Part shown: one piece after another, positions 51,012 to 60,365 of the stretch
How positions within the stretch are numbered: position 1 is the first letter of the stretch
Layout: each line of letters begins with the position of its first letter
Assembly (NCBI GenBank): GCA_964445645.1
Contig: CAYULH010000003.1
Location: forward strand, 1 to 64,000
Reading direction: 5' to 3'
Source of the DNA: Aureispira sp964445645
GTDB lineage: Bacteria; Bacteroidota; Bacteroidia; Chitinophagales; Saprospiraceae
Length of the DNA stretch: 64,000 nucleotides
Position numbers and translations under genes: made by a program
The notes under the pieces: model-generated
What the model was told of the DNA's origin: nothing
The model's input: the letters and a program-made list of their open reading frames with translations, nothing else
Database searches by the model: none

Positions 51012-54000
51012 ATGAGCATTAACTGGAACAATATAAGACCATTAGAAAATTCTCAAAATGAAGGTTTTGAAGAATTAGTTTGTCAATTAGCTCGAAAAGA
51101 ATCTATACCTAACAAAACAAAATTCATTCGAAAAGGAAAACCAGATGCAGGTGTAGAATGCTTTTGGATATTAAGCAATAATGATGAATGGGCGTGGCAA
51201 GCAAAATATTTTACAGCAAGTCTTACATCAACCCAATGGAAAGAACTTGACCATTCTGTACAAACAGTATTAGATAAACATCCTAACCTTATTAAATACA
51301 TCATTGCTATTCCCAATGACCCTTCCGATGCTAGATTAAAGGGACAAAAATCGATGCTAGATAAATGGAATGATAGAGTTTCTAAATGGGAAGGTTGGGC
51401 ATCAACAAAAGGTTTAACAGTAGAGTTTCTTCCTTGGTGGAGTTCTGACTTAATCGACAAACTAAGCAAACAGGAGAATGAGGGACTAAAATATTTTTGG
51501 TTTAACAAGGAGGAATTTACTACTGAGTGGTGCAAAGAACAAACAGAAATGTCTATTCTTGACTTAGGAACTAGATATACTCCAAACTTTAACCCTGCTC
51601 TCAATGTTGAATTAAATATAAGTAAAATATTTAATGGGTTATCTAGAAACAAAGAATTCGTCTTAGAAATTACTGAATTATTTGATGAACTATTAACAAC
51701 AGGAAAAAAGGTTATTCCTGACCCAAGTATAAAACAAATAAAGCATCATGCTACTAATTTTCAAAATTTCTTAAAAGACCTCCATAGCCTCTTTCTTAAT
51801 ACGGATTTCCAAGGAGTTGATTTAATCCCTGTAAGCACTTTTCTTGCCTTATTAGAAAAAATAAAACAAGCTAAGTCAGATATCCTTTTATTCTACATCG
51901 AGGAAGAAAGTAAAGCTCAAAACAAAGAATCTAGCAACTATGGATATTACACAAAATATGGTCGAGAAGCTAGTTCTATAAATAGATTTGATAAAGCGTT
52001 TCGTACTTTTGTTTCTTTCTTAGAAGGTATTTCCGTTAATTTAGCTAATAATCCCTTTCTATTATTAGATGGAGAAGCTGGCATTGGCAAATCGCATTTA
52101 TTAGCCGATGTTGTGAAAACAAGAGACAATCAAGACCTAGTCAGTCTTTTCTTTTTAGGTCAACACTTTGTTACCGAAGAAGACCCATGGACTCAAATAT
52201 TCAGTAAAAACCAAATTAGATGTTCTGTTGATGAATTTTTGGGTGCACTAAATTCAAAAGCACAAGTATCTGGTTCTAGATGCTTACTTTTCATTGATGC
52301 AGTAAATGAAGGAAAAGGAAAATTATTCTGGAACTCGAACATCAATAGCTTTTTGTCAAAAATTAAAAAACACGAATGGCTTGGTATTGTTTTTTCAGTT
52401 CGAACATCCTATAAAAAATTACTTTTTCCAAAAGAAAAAATTACTTCTAACAATTTAGTTATCTACACTCACCATGGGTTTTCAAATCAAGAGTATGAAG
52501 CATCTAAATTGTTTTTCAACTTTTATAATATTGAGCTTCCAAGTATACCGTTTCTAAATCCTGAATTTCAAAATCCACTTTTCCTATTATTGTTTTGTGA
52601 AGGTTTAAAGAAAGCAGGTCATAACAGGATTCCTGATGGGTTTCAAGGTATCTCATCTATAATTGAGTTTTTTATAAACAGCATAAATAAAACTCTATCA
52701 TCCCCAACAAGACTCAACTATCCAATACATATTAATATAGTTCAAAAAGCCATCAATAAGCTAATTACTTACAAAATTGAAAATCAACAAAGATATATAT
52801 CCTATGAAACGGCTTACCTTATCACAACAAATCTGTCAAAAGAATATAACATTAGACAAGGTTTGTTAGAAGAGTTAATTTCAGAGGGTATTCTCTCCAA
52901 AAATTTATTTTGGAAAGGTGATGATAAATATGAAGAGGGTATTTACCTTGCATATGAAAGGTTTGAAGACCACCTTACTGCAAATGTTCTCATAGAAAAT
53001 TTAATAGAGAGTAGCAAAGTTTGGTATGCTTCTCTTGTCAAATTGTTTAGCAAAAATTACTTTTTCAATAAAGCAATAAAGCCTAATGGAATTTTACACA
53101 AATACATCAAGGATGAAAATACTTGCTGGATAAACACAGGTCTAATTGAAGCATTAGCCGTTCAACTTCCCGAGAAATTAAATATAGAAATTTACGAAAT
53201 AGTCTCTCAATCTGTCAAGAATAGTGTTCCTATCATTGAATCTTTTATCAAAAGTCTGCTCTGGCGTAAAACCGAAACGACTTCAAAAAAATTAACCTCA
53301 TATGTAAATTCCACAATAGCTCAAGACTATGAATCAGATGAACTATTTCTAAACACGATAATATCAATTACAACAATACCTGACCACTATTTTAATGCAG
53401 AGATGCTTCACAAGTACTTAAACAAGTATAATTTAGGGGATAGAGATTCATGGTGGAACCGTTTTCTAAAAGAAAACTATTACAAATCCTCCGCTGTCAA
53501 AAGGTTAGTAGATTGGGCTTGGGATACAAAAGATAAAAAACATATTTCTGATGAGTCAATATTATTAAGCTCTACAACATTAGCATGGTTTCTCACAAGT
53601 ACCAATCGTGAACTTCGAGATTCTTCGACTAAAGCTTTAATTAGTCTCTTAGAAAATAGAATACATCTTCTAGTTTTACTCCTAAAAAAATTTGCTGATA
53701 CTAATGACCCATATATCTATGAAAGACTTTTTGCAGTTGCTTATGGTTGTGCAATAAGAACAACTCAAAGGGGGAAACTAATAGAATTATGCCAATATAT
53801 TTTCAATGTTGTCTTTGATAAAAATCAAATATATCCACATATTTTACTTAGAGACTACGCTAGAGGTGTTATCGAGTATGCAGCATATCTCAATCTTAAA
53901 TTAGAGTTTGATATTTCAAAAGCTAGACCTCCTTATTCTAGTCTTTGGTCAAATGACATTCCTACAGAATCTGAGTTAAAGATAAAATATGACAAAAAAG

Positions 54001-55658
54001 AATATTTCCACCTATGGGAATCAATTATGGAATTTGGAGATTTTGCCAGATATATCATTGGTACTAACTCCCATTCAACTGATTGGAGTTCTTATAAAAG
54101 GGATGAAAAACCTATTGATAGAGATGCGATTTTTATTAATTTCAAATCAAAACTATCCATTAATCAAACAGATTTACTAGAGAATCTTACACCTTATAAT
54201 GAAAATTTCGACGATTTACCTCCTGATTTTTCAAACTTATCAGATGAAGAGTTAGAAGAACTTATAGCTACACTTGGAGCCAATTATATCGGAGGAAACG
54301 AAGAACCTATTGATGAACCATTTGATTTTTCATTTTCAACAAATAGAAAAAATGAACAAGAATTAAAACTGGCTAAGGAGGCTTTCAAAAAATCTTTATC
54401 GCCTCAGTTACTAAAAGAATATGAAACAGAAATTGAACCATTCTTAGATAGCGATAATAACATAGCTAAAAGTAATAGTTATTTTAATTTAAAAATTGCT
54501 CAACGATACATTTTTGATAAAGTCATAAAACTTGGATGGCAACCAAAACTTCATTTAGAATTTGATAAACTAATTGGTACAGGTAGAGCAAGAGATACAC
54601 AACCACATGAAAGAATTGGTAAAAAATATCAATGGATTGCTTATTATGAATTCATGGCAAGACTTTCTGATAACTTTGCTAAATATGAAGAGTGGAGTTT
54701 CTCAAATAAAAAATTTACAGAATATGAAGGTTCATGGGCTCCTTTTATTCGTGACATAGACCCAACTATACTAATTAAGAACACTGGCAAAAATCAAAAA
54801 GAAAATTCTTTAAATCATTGGTGGTTAAAAAACGGATATACCAATTGGGAGCTTGAAAACAAGAAATGGTTAGAAAAATTCGACGATTTGCCTAGTCCAG
54901 TTAAATTAATAAATCCTTTAGATGAAAATAATGAGGAATGGTTAATTCTTGAAGGTCACCCTTCTTGGTCAGAAGAAAAAAAGATTGGAGAGGAAAAATG
55001 GGATCAGCCTAGAAAAAACCTTTGGTATCAAATTAGAAGCTATCTTGTTTCAGTAGATGAATTCGAAACCTTAAAAAAATGGGCACTAAAACAAGATTTT
55101 ATGGGGCGTTGGATGCCAGAATATTCTGATAGATACGAAGTGTTTAGTAGAGAATATTACTGGTCTCCAGCCTATGAGTATTTCAACAAAGAATACTATA
55201 ATGGTATAGTAAACAGAAATATTCATGATCAAGACACAGGTAAACTCATTGGTTCAGCTATGCTAACAGCCGAATCATTTTTATGGGAAACTGGCAATGA
55301 TAAATCCAAAGAGGATTCTTTTCGTTTTCTAAAACCAGCCAAACATATTTATGAAAAAATGAATATGCAATTTGCAGAAGAAGAAGGGAGTTTTATTGAT
55401 AAGAAATCCCATTTAGTGTGTTTTGACCCATCAGTAAATTTTGATTCCACTTCTTATTTGCTGATAAAGAAAAAACCTTTTGTTAAGTATCTAAAAGAGA
55501 ATAACCTCAAAGTAATATGGACTGTTTTAGGGCAGAAAAATATTTTGGGAGGTCACTCAAATAGAGCAAACCATCGTGGACAGTTAAATATCAGTGGAGC
55601 ATATTACCTAGCAAATAACAATGATATAAAAGGTAATCTAACACCTCGAAAGCCATAA
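51012..55658 (+). CDS. STAND NTPase with Mrr-like nuclease domain (Avs-like anti-phage sensor)
   Basis: The N terminus (about 1-150) has a restriction-endonuclease-like core: E20, then D45 in KPDAGVE and Q63-A-K65 in WAWQAKYF, the Mrr-type QxK variant. A STAND/NACHT-like NTPase follows, with Walker A G354-E-A-G-I-G-K360-S361 and Walker B ending D429 (LLFIDAVNEG). The last 1000 residues are helical repeats and a C-terminal domain with segments such as RIGKKYQWIAYYEFMARLSDN. Such a nuclease-NTPase-repeat layout fits Avs-type defence proteins, which recognise phage terminase or portal. The exact Avs subtype is unclear. At 1548 residues it is in the right size class. It is markedly more AT-rich than flanking genes. 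Confidence 0.75.
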   Translation: MSINWNNIRPLENSQNEGFEELVCQLARKESIPNKTKFIRKGKPDAGVECFWILSNNDEWAWQAKYFTASLTSTQWKELDHSVQTVLDKHPNLIKYIIAIPNDPSDARLKGQKSMLDKWNDRVSKWEGWASTKGLTVEFLPWWSSDLIDKLSKQENEGLKYFWFNKEEFTTEWCKEQTEMSILDLGTRYTPNFNPALNVELNISKIFNGLSRNKEFVLEITELFDELLTTGKKVIPDPSIKQIKHHATNFQNFLKDLHSLFLNTDFQGVDLIPVSTFLALLEKIKQAKSDILLFYIEEESKAQNKESSNYGYYTKYGREASSINRFDKAFRTFVSFLEGISVNLANNPFLLLDGEAGIGKSHLLADVVKTRDNQDLVSLFFLGQHFVTEEDPWTQIFSKNQIRCSVDEFLGALNSKAQVSGSRCLLFIDAVNEGKGKLFWNSNINSFLSKIKKHEWLGIVFSVRTSYKKLLFPKEKITSNNLVIYTHHGFSNQEYEASKLFFNFYNIELPSIPFLNPEFQNPLFLLLFCEGLKKAGHNRIPDGFQGISSIIEFFINSINKTLSSPTRLNYPIHINIVQKAINKLITYKIENQQRYISYETAYLITTNLSKEYNIRQGLLEELISEGILSKNLFWKGDDKYEEGIYLAYERFEDHLTANVLIENLIESSKVWYASLVKLFSKNYFFNKAIKPNGILHKYIKDENTCWINTGLIEALAVQLPEKLNIEIYEIVSQSVKNSVPIIESFIKSLLWRKTETTSKKLTSYVNSTIAQDYESDELFLNTIISITTIPDHYFNAEMLHKYLNKYNLGDRDSWWNRFLKENYYKSSAVKRLVDWAWDTKDKKHISDESILLSSTTLAWFLTSTNRELRDSSTKALISLLENRIHLLVLLLKKFADTNDPYIYERLFAVAYGCAIRTTQRGKLIELCQYIFNVVFDKNQIYPHILLRDYARGVIEYAAYLNLKLEFDISKARPPYSSLWSNDIPTESELKIKYDKKEYFHLWESIMEFGDFARYIIGTNSHSTDWSSYKRDEKPIDRDAIFINFKSKLSINQTDLLENLTPYNENFDDLPPDFSNLSDEELEELIATLGANYIGGNEEPIDEPFDFSFSTNRKNEQELKLAKEAFKKSLSPQLLKEYETEIEPFLDSDNNIAKSNSYFNLKIAQRYIFDKVIKLGWQPKLHLEFDKLIGTGRARDTQPHERIGKKYQWIAYYEFMARLSDNFAKYEEWSFSNKKFTEYEGSWAPFIRDIDPTILIKNTGKNQKENSLNHWWLKNGYTNWELENKKWLEKFDDLPSPVKLINPLDENNEEWLILEGHPSWSEEKKIGEEKWDQPRKNLWYQIRSYLVSVDEFETLKKWALKQDFMGRWMPEYSDRYEVFSREYYWSPAYEYFNKEYYNGIVNRNIHDQDTGKLIGSAMLTAESFLWETGNDKSKEDSFRFLKPAKHIYEKMNMQFAEEEGSFIDKKSHLVCFDPSVNFDSTSYLLIKKKPFVKYLKENNLKVIWTVLGQKNILGGHSNRANHRGQLNISGAYYLANNNDIKGNLTPRKP

Positions 55659-56056
55659 CGCAAAAGGCATACACATTGGCAAATTTGCCAAAGAGTATGC
55701 CTTGCCAACGCCACAAAAAAACACGAAAACCTAACAATATGCATATAGCCATTGGGGTCATATTTCGGGTGCAAAAAGTGCCGTTTTCACTCCCAGAGCG
55801 CCAAATCTACGATTTGACGATTGCTGGAAAATTTAATCGAAAAATCGTAGATTTGGCTTCGTGCAGATGCTTGGGTTTCGTTCTTTGAGCTTCCCCAACG
55901 TTATATGCACCAACGTTATAGACCATTAGCGATATTACAATTTTTTTTTAATGCTTTGGTATACATCATATTACACATCTTATAAAATTTTAAAAAATAT
56001 ATAGCCCTTTATTATTATTCAATATTGCTCAATGGGGAGCATGGGGAGTTGCCATC
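55659..56056. repeat. Multi-hairpin junction element (cassette-boundary-like)
   Basis: Three nested or adjacent structures are visible. AAGGCATAC (from 55667) pairs with GTATGCCTT around the palindrome TTGGCAAATTTGCCAA. GCCAAATCTACGATTT (55800-55815) pairs perfectly over 16 bp with 55842-55857. TGCATATA...TTGGGG near 55740 pairs imperfectly with CCCCAACGTTATATGCA near 55895, and AACGTTAT is repeated immediately after. The element lies directly after the stop of the Avs-like gene. The nested, imperfect palindromes recall integron attC sites, but no clean attC core was found. The short open frame through it is not a gene. Confidence 0.5.
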
Positions 56057-56734
56057 ATGAATTTGATTGGATTTATTTACCTTCTTTGTAAAGATAGAAA
56101 AAACTCTAAAAAGATTAGTGACACAGAAAAAGCAGTAAACCAACTTGAAGCACTTACTCAAGAACTACAAACACACTCCAATCTTTTTGAGTCTCAAAAT
56201 GAAATTTTAGTTGAGAAAAATGAAATTTTTATAAATCACCTTGAGACCCAAAAAGAAACTCTAAATAGATTAATAGGCATTCAAGAGCAAAATAAAGCTA
56301 TCGAAGAGCAAAATAAAGCTATCGAAGAGCAGAAATTAATATTAGCTGAAGAAGAAAAGCAAAGAAAAGAAGAACTAGAAAAAATTAATGCTAAACCAAG
56401 ATTGAAAATTCATTCCTTTTCATCAAAATGGTTTGAAAACTCTTGCAGTATTAATCTTATAAATGGTGGAGAAGTAGCCAAAATCAAAAAAATTGAATTA
56501 GTCGATATTGAAGAAGTTAGAATCTCTGCTCAAACCCCACATGATGTAGCAAAAGATCAAACCTACAAAATAAGTTGGAGAGGTTGGGGAGAAAAATCGC
56601 TAAGATGGGGATTCAAAACTAAAATAACATATGAGGATAAGTTAGGTAATACTTACTCTCAAATATTCAAATTTCATTCAAATAATAAATATAATTTAGA
56701 CCCTATAATCGAAGAAACAGAAGAGAAAAAATAA
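56057..56734 (+). CDS. Coiled-coil protein with N-terminal membrane segment
   Basis: This has a hydrophobic N terminus (NLIGFIYLL), then about 100 residues of coiled coil (about 20-115) that include a perfect 21-bp tandem repeat encoding EQNKAIE twice (56284-56325), then a C-terminal globular part (about 115-215) with KISWRGWGEKSLRWGFKTKI. The reading frame is open upstream, and the bases from about 55991 encode LLLFNIAQWGAWGVAI directly before this ATG, a natural first half of the membrane helix, with no ATG or GTG. A non-ATG start or a truncation is therefore likely. The function is unknown. It lies within the AT-rich island. Confidence 0.55.
   Translation: MNLIGFIYLLCKDRKNSKKISDTEKAVNQLEALTQELQTHSNLFESQNEILVEKNEIFINHLETQKETLNRLIGIQEQNKAIEEQNKAIEEQKLILAEEEKQRKEELEKINAKPRLKIHSFSSKWFENSCSINLINGGEVAKIKKIELVDIEEVRISAQTPHDVAKDQTYKISWRGWGEKSLRWGFKTKITYEDKLGNTYSQIFKFHSNNKYNLDPIIEETEEKK
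56284..56325 (+). repeat. 21-bp perfect tandem repeat within the coiled coil
   Basis: Two identical 21-base units encode seven-residue heptad repeats. They are probably a recent duplication inside the coiled coil. Confidence 0.85.
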
Positions 56735-56902
56735 CACAGTGCCTAATTGGAATTATTTCTTGGTGGGGAATAGGATATTAAGGAATACGGACTATATAAC
56801 GTAAACATAGGGCATATTATGACTGAACCATACAGTGTTCCGGGTAATCCTAAAAAAAAGAATGAGATAAGTAAAAAATTTACTTACCCCACTCTAGATA
56901 GC

Positions 56903-57106
56903 TTACTCTGTAGGATTTCTATTAAAACCTATAGGAGTTCTTTTTGCTATTGGTTCGGGATTGGAATCTGAACCTTCATTTTGCAGTCTAGCCATACTTA
57001 ATTCATGATTGCGTTTCGATTCTTCATTAGCGTAATACGCAACTAAAGCAAGAAGCAAAATTAAAAAAGTAAAGCTAGTTGCAAACTTAAAATTAGAACT
57101 AGACAT
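56903..57106 (-). CDS. Small membrane protein
   Basis: The preferred ATG at 57106 gives a 67-residue protein with one membrane helix (about 9-27, FATSFTFLILLLALVAYYA), then a charged helix (NEESKRNHELSMARLQNEG) and a Pro/Arg-rich tail. The frame is open to 57136. It may be a genuine small protein. It has no recognised family. Confidence 0.4.
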   Translation of the reverse strand: MSSSNFKFATSFTFLILLLALVAYYANEESKRNHELSMARLQNEGSDSNPEPIAKRTPIGFNRNPTE

Positions 57107-57136
57107 AAAATAAAAATTAAAATAAAAAAATATCAA

Positions 57137-57496
57137 CAGAGTGTTTCTATTAACTTATGACTGCGTTAGAGTACACTGAAAATGCTTTTTGTTGATCTTG
57201 CATACATATTAGTCTGGGAGTCGCAAAGCATTTATTGAGAATAATGTCGTCTAATTCTTATTGTATCTCCTATCAGAATGTTTTTTGTTGAGCAATATTA
57301 CTCTAATATAGTTTTTCTTGCTAACAAATTGTATTAAGAAACAAAAATTCAAAACATTTTGTTTTTTAATATCGTTTATAAACCAAAAAAATTGAACTAA
57401 TTAACCAAAAACTATATAAATAAATCCAATAGATAAGGTAATTTAAAGCTACAAAGATTGATTCCATCTGCCCCTCTACAAACACAGCAATCTTTC
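57137..57496. other. Intergenic region within the island
   Basis: I see no gene. A near-identical 15-bp direct repeat AATG(C/T)TTTTTGTTGA occurs at 57181-57195 and 57277-57291, 96 bases apart. The region is strongly AT-rich. Confidence 0.4.
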
Positions 57497-58195
57497 TCAT
57501 TTTAAAGCAGATTTAAGATAACTGGAGGAAAAGAAATCAAAATTGGAAAGTCCTGTAAATTTAAAATCTTCAAAGATTTTGGGATGTGACTGTGCATTAA
57601 TGCCTGTGACCCTTGTTCCTTCCCGAAATAATACATTCCAATACTTCAAATCTACTACTTCCATCAAGAAGCTATCATTAGAAGTTGCAATGAGTTGGAT
57701 GTTATTTTCTAGGGCAGTTAATAAAAATTTGCCAAGTTTAGTAGCTCTATCATAATCTAAACCTTCACAAAGATCATCTATAAAGAAGGTAGCCGTCTGC
57801 TGTTTGCTCCTTAAATACTGAAAATAAATAAGTAGAGCCAATGCTCTATACATTCCCTGTGAAATTTGAAACTGCGTGGTCTTTCCACTAACATCTTTTT
57901 CTTTTAGAAAAAGTACGGGTATATTGCCTAGTTTTTCTAGTTCTATAGATACCACTTCATATCCTAAACCATTCAACTTATCAATCACATTATCTCTATC
58001 TAGTATACTTAGTGCTTCATACATTCTTGGTAATTCTGCAATTGCCTTTACAGAACTATAGTCAGTACCATCAATAGACATAAGAGGATGTAAACTCCCA
58101 AACTTTAACGCATAAGATTGCTCTGCCCACATTGCTATTTCTTCCAAATAAGGAAACTTTTTAACATCTCTATAGGATAATGTTTTAAGTTGCAT
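57497..58195 (-). pseudogene. C-terminal fragment of a RecF/OLD-like ATPase
   Basis: The 232 residues contain the second half of an ABC-type ATPase: a signature-like ISQGMYRAL (about 112-120), Walker B FFIDDLCEGLD (about 139-149) and an H-loop-like IATSNDSFL (about 171-179). No Walker A or N-terminal half is present. Only 31 bases separate it from the stop of the mutase gene upstream, so the missing half is not hidden there. It is therefore probably the remnant of a larger SMC-like or OLD-type ATPase. It could still be expressed as a short protein because it has a start codon and no internal stop. Confidence 0.6.
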
Positions 58196-58226
58196 TTCTT
58201 ATTGTTTAAATAACAGAAGCCCAGCC

Positions 58227-60365
58227 CTACTCCACCTCTTCCAATGATTCTATCAAAATATCCAAGATAGCACTCGCCGCCTTGGCAATCACCGTTCCCG
58301 GACCAAATACCCCTGCCACCCCAGCTTGATACAAATAATCATAATCCTGTGCAGGAATCACCCCTCCTGCCACTACCAAAATATCAGGTCTGCCCAAGGC
58401 TTCTAAGGCTTCGATAATTTCGGGTACGAGGGTCTTGTGGCCGCCAGCTAGAGAAGATACGCCCAGAATATGCACATCATTTTCTACCGCCTGTTTGGCG
58501 GCCTCTTTGGGTGTTTGGAATAGCGGCCCAATATCCACATCAAAACCCAAATCGGCAAAGCTGGTAGCAATCACTTTGGCCCCTCTATCGTGTCCATCTT
58601 GGCCCAATTTGGCCACCATAATACGAGGCCGGCGGCCCTCCAATTCGGCAAACTGATCGGCCAATTGTTGCGCCTGTTGAAAGTCTTGGTTTTTGGCAAT
58701 TTCCTTGGAATAAATCCCTGAAATGGCTCTTGTATTGGCTTTGTAACGGCCGTATACTGCTTCTAGGGCATCGGAAATTTCGCCCAGTGTAGCCCGAACA
58801 CGCGCCGCCTCTACCGCTAGGGTTAGTAGATTGCCTTCCTTGGTTTGGGCAGCTTGGGTTAATGCCGCTAGGCTTTTTTGTACCGCAGCTTCATTGCGGG
58901 TAGCTTTGATTTGCTCCAAGCGTTTGACTTGTGCTTCTCGTACGGCTTGGTTGTCTACTTCCAGAATATCAATAGGGTCTTCTTCGTCTAAGCGAAAAAC
59001 ATTGACCCCAATAATTTGGTCTTTGCCACTATCAATACGGGCTTGTTTGCGAGCGGCGGCTTCCTCTATCCGCATTTTGGGCACGCCAGTTTCAATGGCC
59101 TTGGCCATGCCGCCCAATTCCTCTACTTCTTGTAAGTGCTGCCATGCTTTTTGGACCAAGGCATTGGTCAGGGATTCTACATAATAAGAACCCGCCCAAG
59201 GGTCAATAGCCTTGGTAACATTGGTATCGTTCTGAATGTACAATTGGGTATCTCGTGCAATGCCAGCCGAAAAATCAGTGGGCAAGGCAATGGCTTCATC
59301 AAAGGAATTGGTATGCAGCGATTGGGTGCCGCCAAATACAGCCGCCATAGCCTCTATGCAGGTTCGAGCCACATTATTAAACGGATCTTGCTCGGTCAAA
59401 CTCCAGCCCGAAGTCTGGCAATGGGTTCTCAACATCAAGGATTTTACGTTTTTGGGTTCAAACTGCTGTACCAATTTGGCCCACAGCATACGCCCAGCAC
59501 GCATTTTGGCAATTTCCATAAAATGGTTCATACCAATGCCCCAAAAGAAGGACAAACGAGGCGCAAAAGCATCAATATCCAATCCAGCTTTGATTCCTGT
59601 TTTGATGTATTCTAAGCCATCCGCCAAGGTGTAGGCCAACTCCAAATCGGCAGGTGCGCCTGCCTCGTGCATGTGATAGCCACTGATAGAGATGGAATTG
59701 AATTTGGGCATATTCTGAGCCGTGTATTCAAAAATATCGGCAATAATTTGCATGGAGGAAGCGGGCGGATAAATGTAGGTGTTTCGCACCATAAATTCCT
59801 TGAGAATATCGTTTTGGATAGTGCCGGCTAGGGCTGCCTGATCTACGCCTTGTTCTTCGGCTGCTACGATATAAAACGCCATGATGGGCAGTACAGCGCC
59901 ATTCATAGTCATAGAAACCGACATCTTATCCAGTGGAATTTGGTCAAACAAGATTTTCATATCCTCCACACTATCTATAGCTACGCCTGCTTTTCCTACA
60001 TCGCCTAGTACTCGTTCGTGGTCAGAATCATAGCCTCGGTGTGTGGCCAAATCAAAGGCTACGGACAAGCCTTTTTGGCCTGCGGCTAGGTTTCTTCTAT
60101 AAAAAGCATTGCTCTCCTCGGCGGTAGAAAAACCAGCGTATTGGCGAATGGTCCACGGCCTAATGGCATACATGCCCCCATAAGGCCCGCCTATAAAAGG
60201 AGGAAGCCCTGCTGTGAATTCGTGATGGCGCAAACCCTCTACATCCTTTGAAGTATAATGAGGTTTGATTTCAATTTTTTCAGAGGTTTCCCAAGTTTGC
60301 TGCTGCTGCTTGGAGGTTTCTGTCCATTGATTGGGATTGATGCTAGAGAAATCTGGTCGCTTCAT
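58227..60365 (-). CDS. scpA: Methylmalonyl-CoA mutase
   Basis: This adenosylcobalamin enzyme interconverts methylmalonyl-CoA and succinyl-CoA. The N-terminal barrel has the GPYGGMYAIRPWTIRQYAGF motif that binds CoA and substrate. The C-terminal cobalamin domain has D590-G-H592-D-R-G and a GVSSLAGGHKTLVPE block (about 627-641). At 712 residues it is the catalytic subunit of normal length. It may act as homodimer or with an MCM-like partner encoded elsewhere. No cobalamin riboswitch was found upstream. Confidence 0.95.
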   Translation of the reverse strand: MKRPDFSSINPNQWTETSKQQQQTWETSEKIEIKPHYTSKDVEGLRHHEFTAGLPPFIGGPYGGMYAIRPWTIRQYAGFSTAEESNAFYRRNLAAGQKGLSVAFDLATHRGYDSDHERVLGDVGKAGVAIDSVEDMKILFDQIPLDKMSVSMTMNGAVLPIMAFYIVAAEEQGVDQAALAGTIQNDILKEFMVRNTYIYPPASSMQIIADIFEYTAQNMPKFNSISISGYHMHEAGAPADLELAYTLADGLEYIKTGIKAGLDIDAFAPRLSFFWGIGMNHFMEIAKMRAGRMLWAKLVQQFEPKNVKSLMLRTHCQTSGWSLTEQDPFNNVARTCIEAMAAVFGGTQSLHTNSFDEAIALPTDFSAGIARDTQLYIQNDTNVTKAIDPWAGSYYVESLTNALVQKAWQHLQEVEELGGMAKAIETGVPKMRIEEAAARKQARIDSGKDQIIGVNVFRLDEEDPIDILEVDNQAVREAQVKRLEQIKATRNEAAVQKSLAALTQAAQTKEGNLLTLAVEAARVRATLGEISDALEAVYGRYKANTRAISGIYSKEIAKNQDFQQAQQLADQFAELEGRRPRIMVAKLGQDGHDRGAKVIATSFADLGFDVDIGPLFQTPKEAAKQAVENDVHILGVSSLAGGHKTLVPEIIEALEALGRPDILVVAGGVIPAQDYDYLYQAGVAGVFGPGTVIAKAASAILDILIESLEEVE

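Noticed and set aside
55676..55888. 70-residue open frame after the Avs-like gene
   Set aside because: It passes through the 16-bp inverted repeat and the structured junction; the peptide is an accident of the repeats.
56284..56325. Possible CRISPR-like repeat
   Set aside because: It is a 21-base tandem duplication coding for coiled-coil heptads, without spacers.
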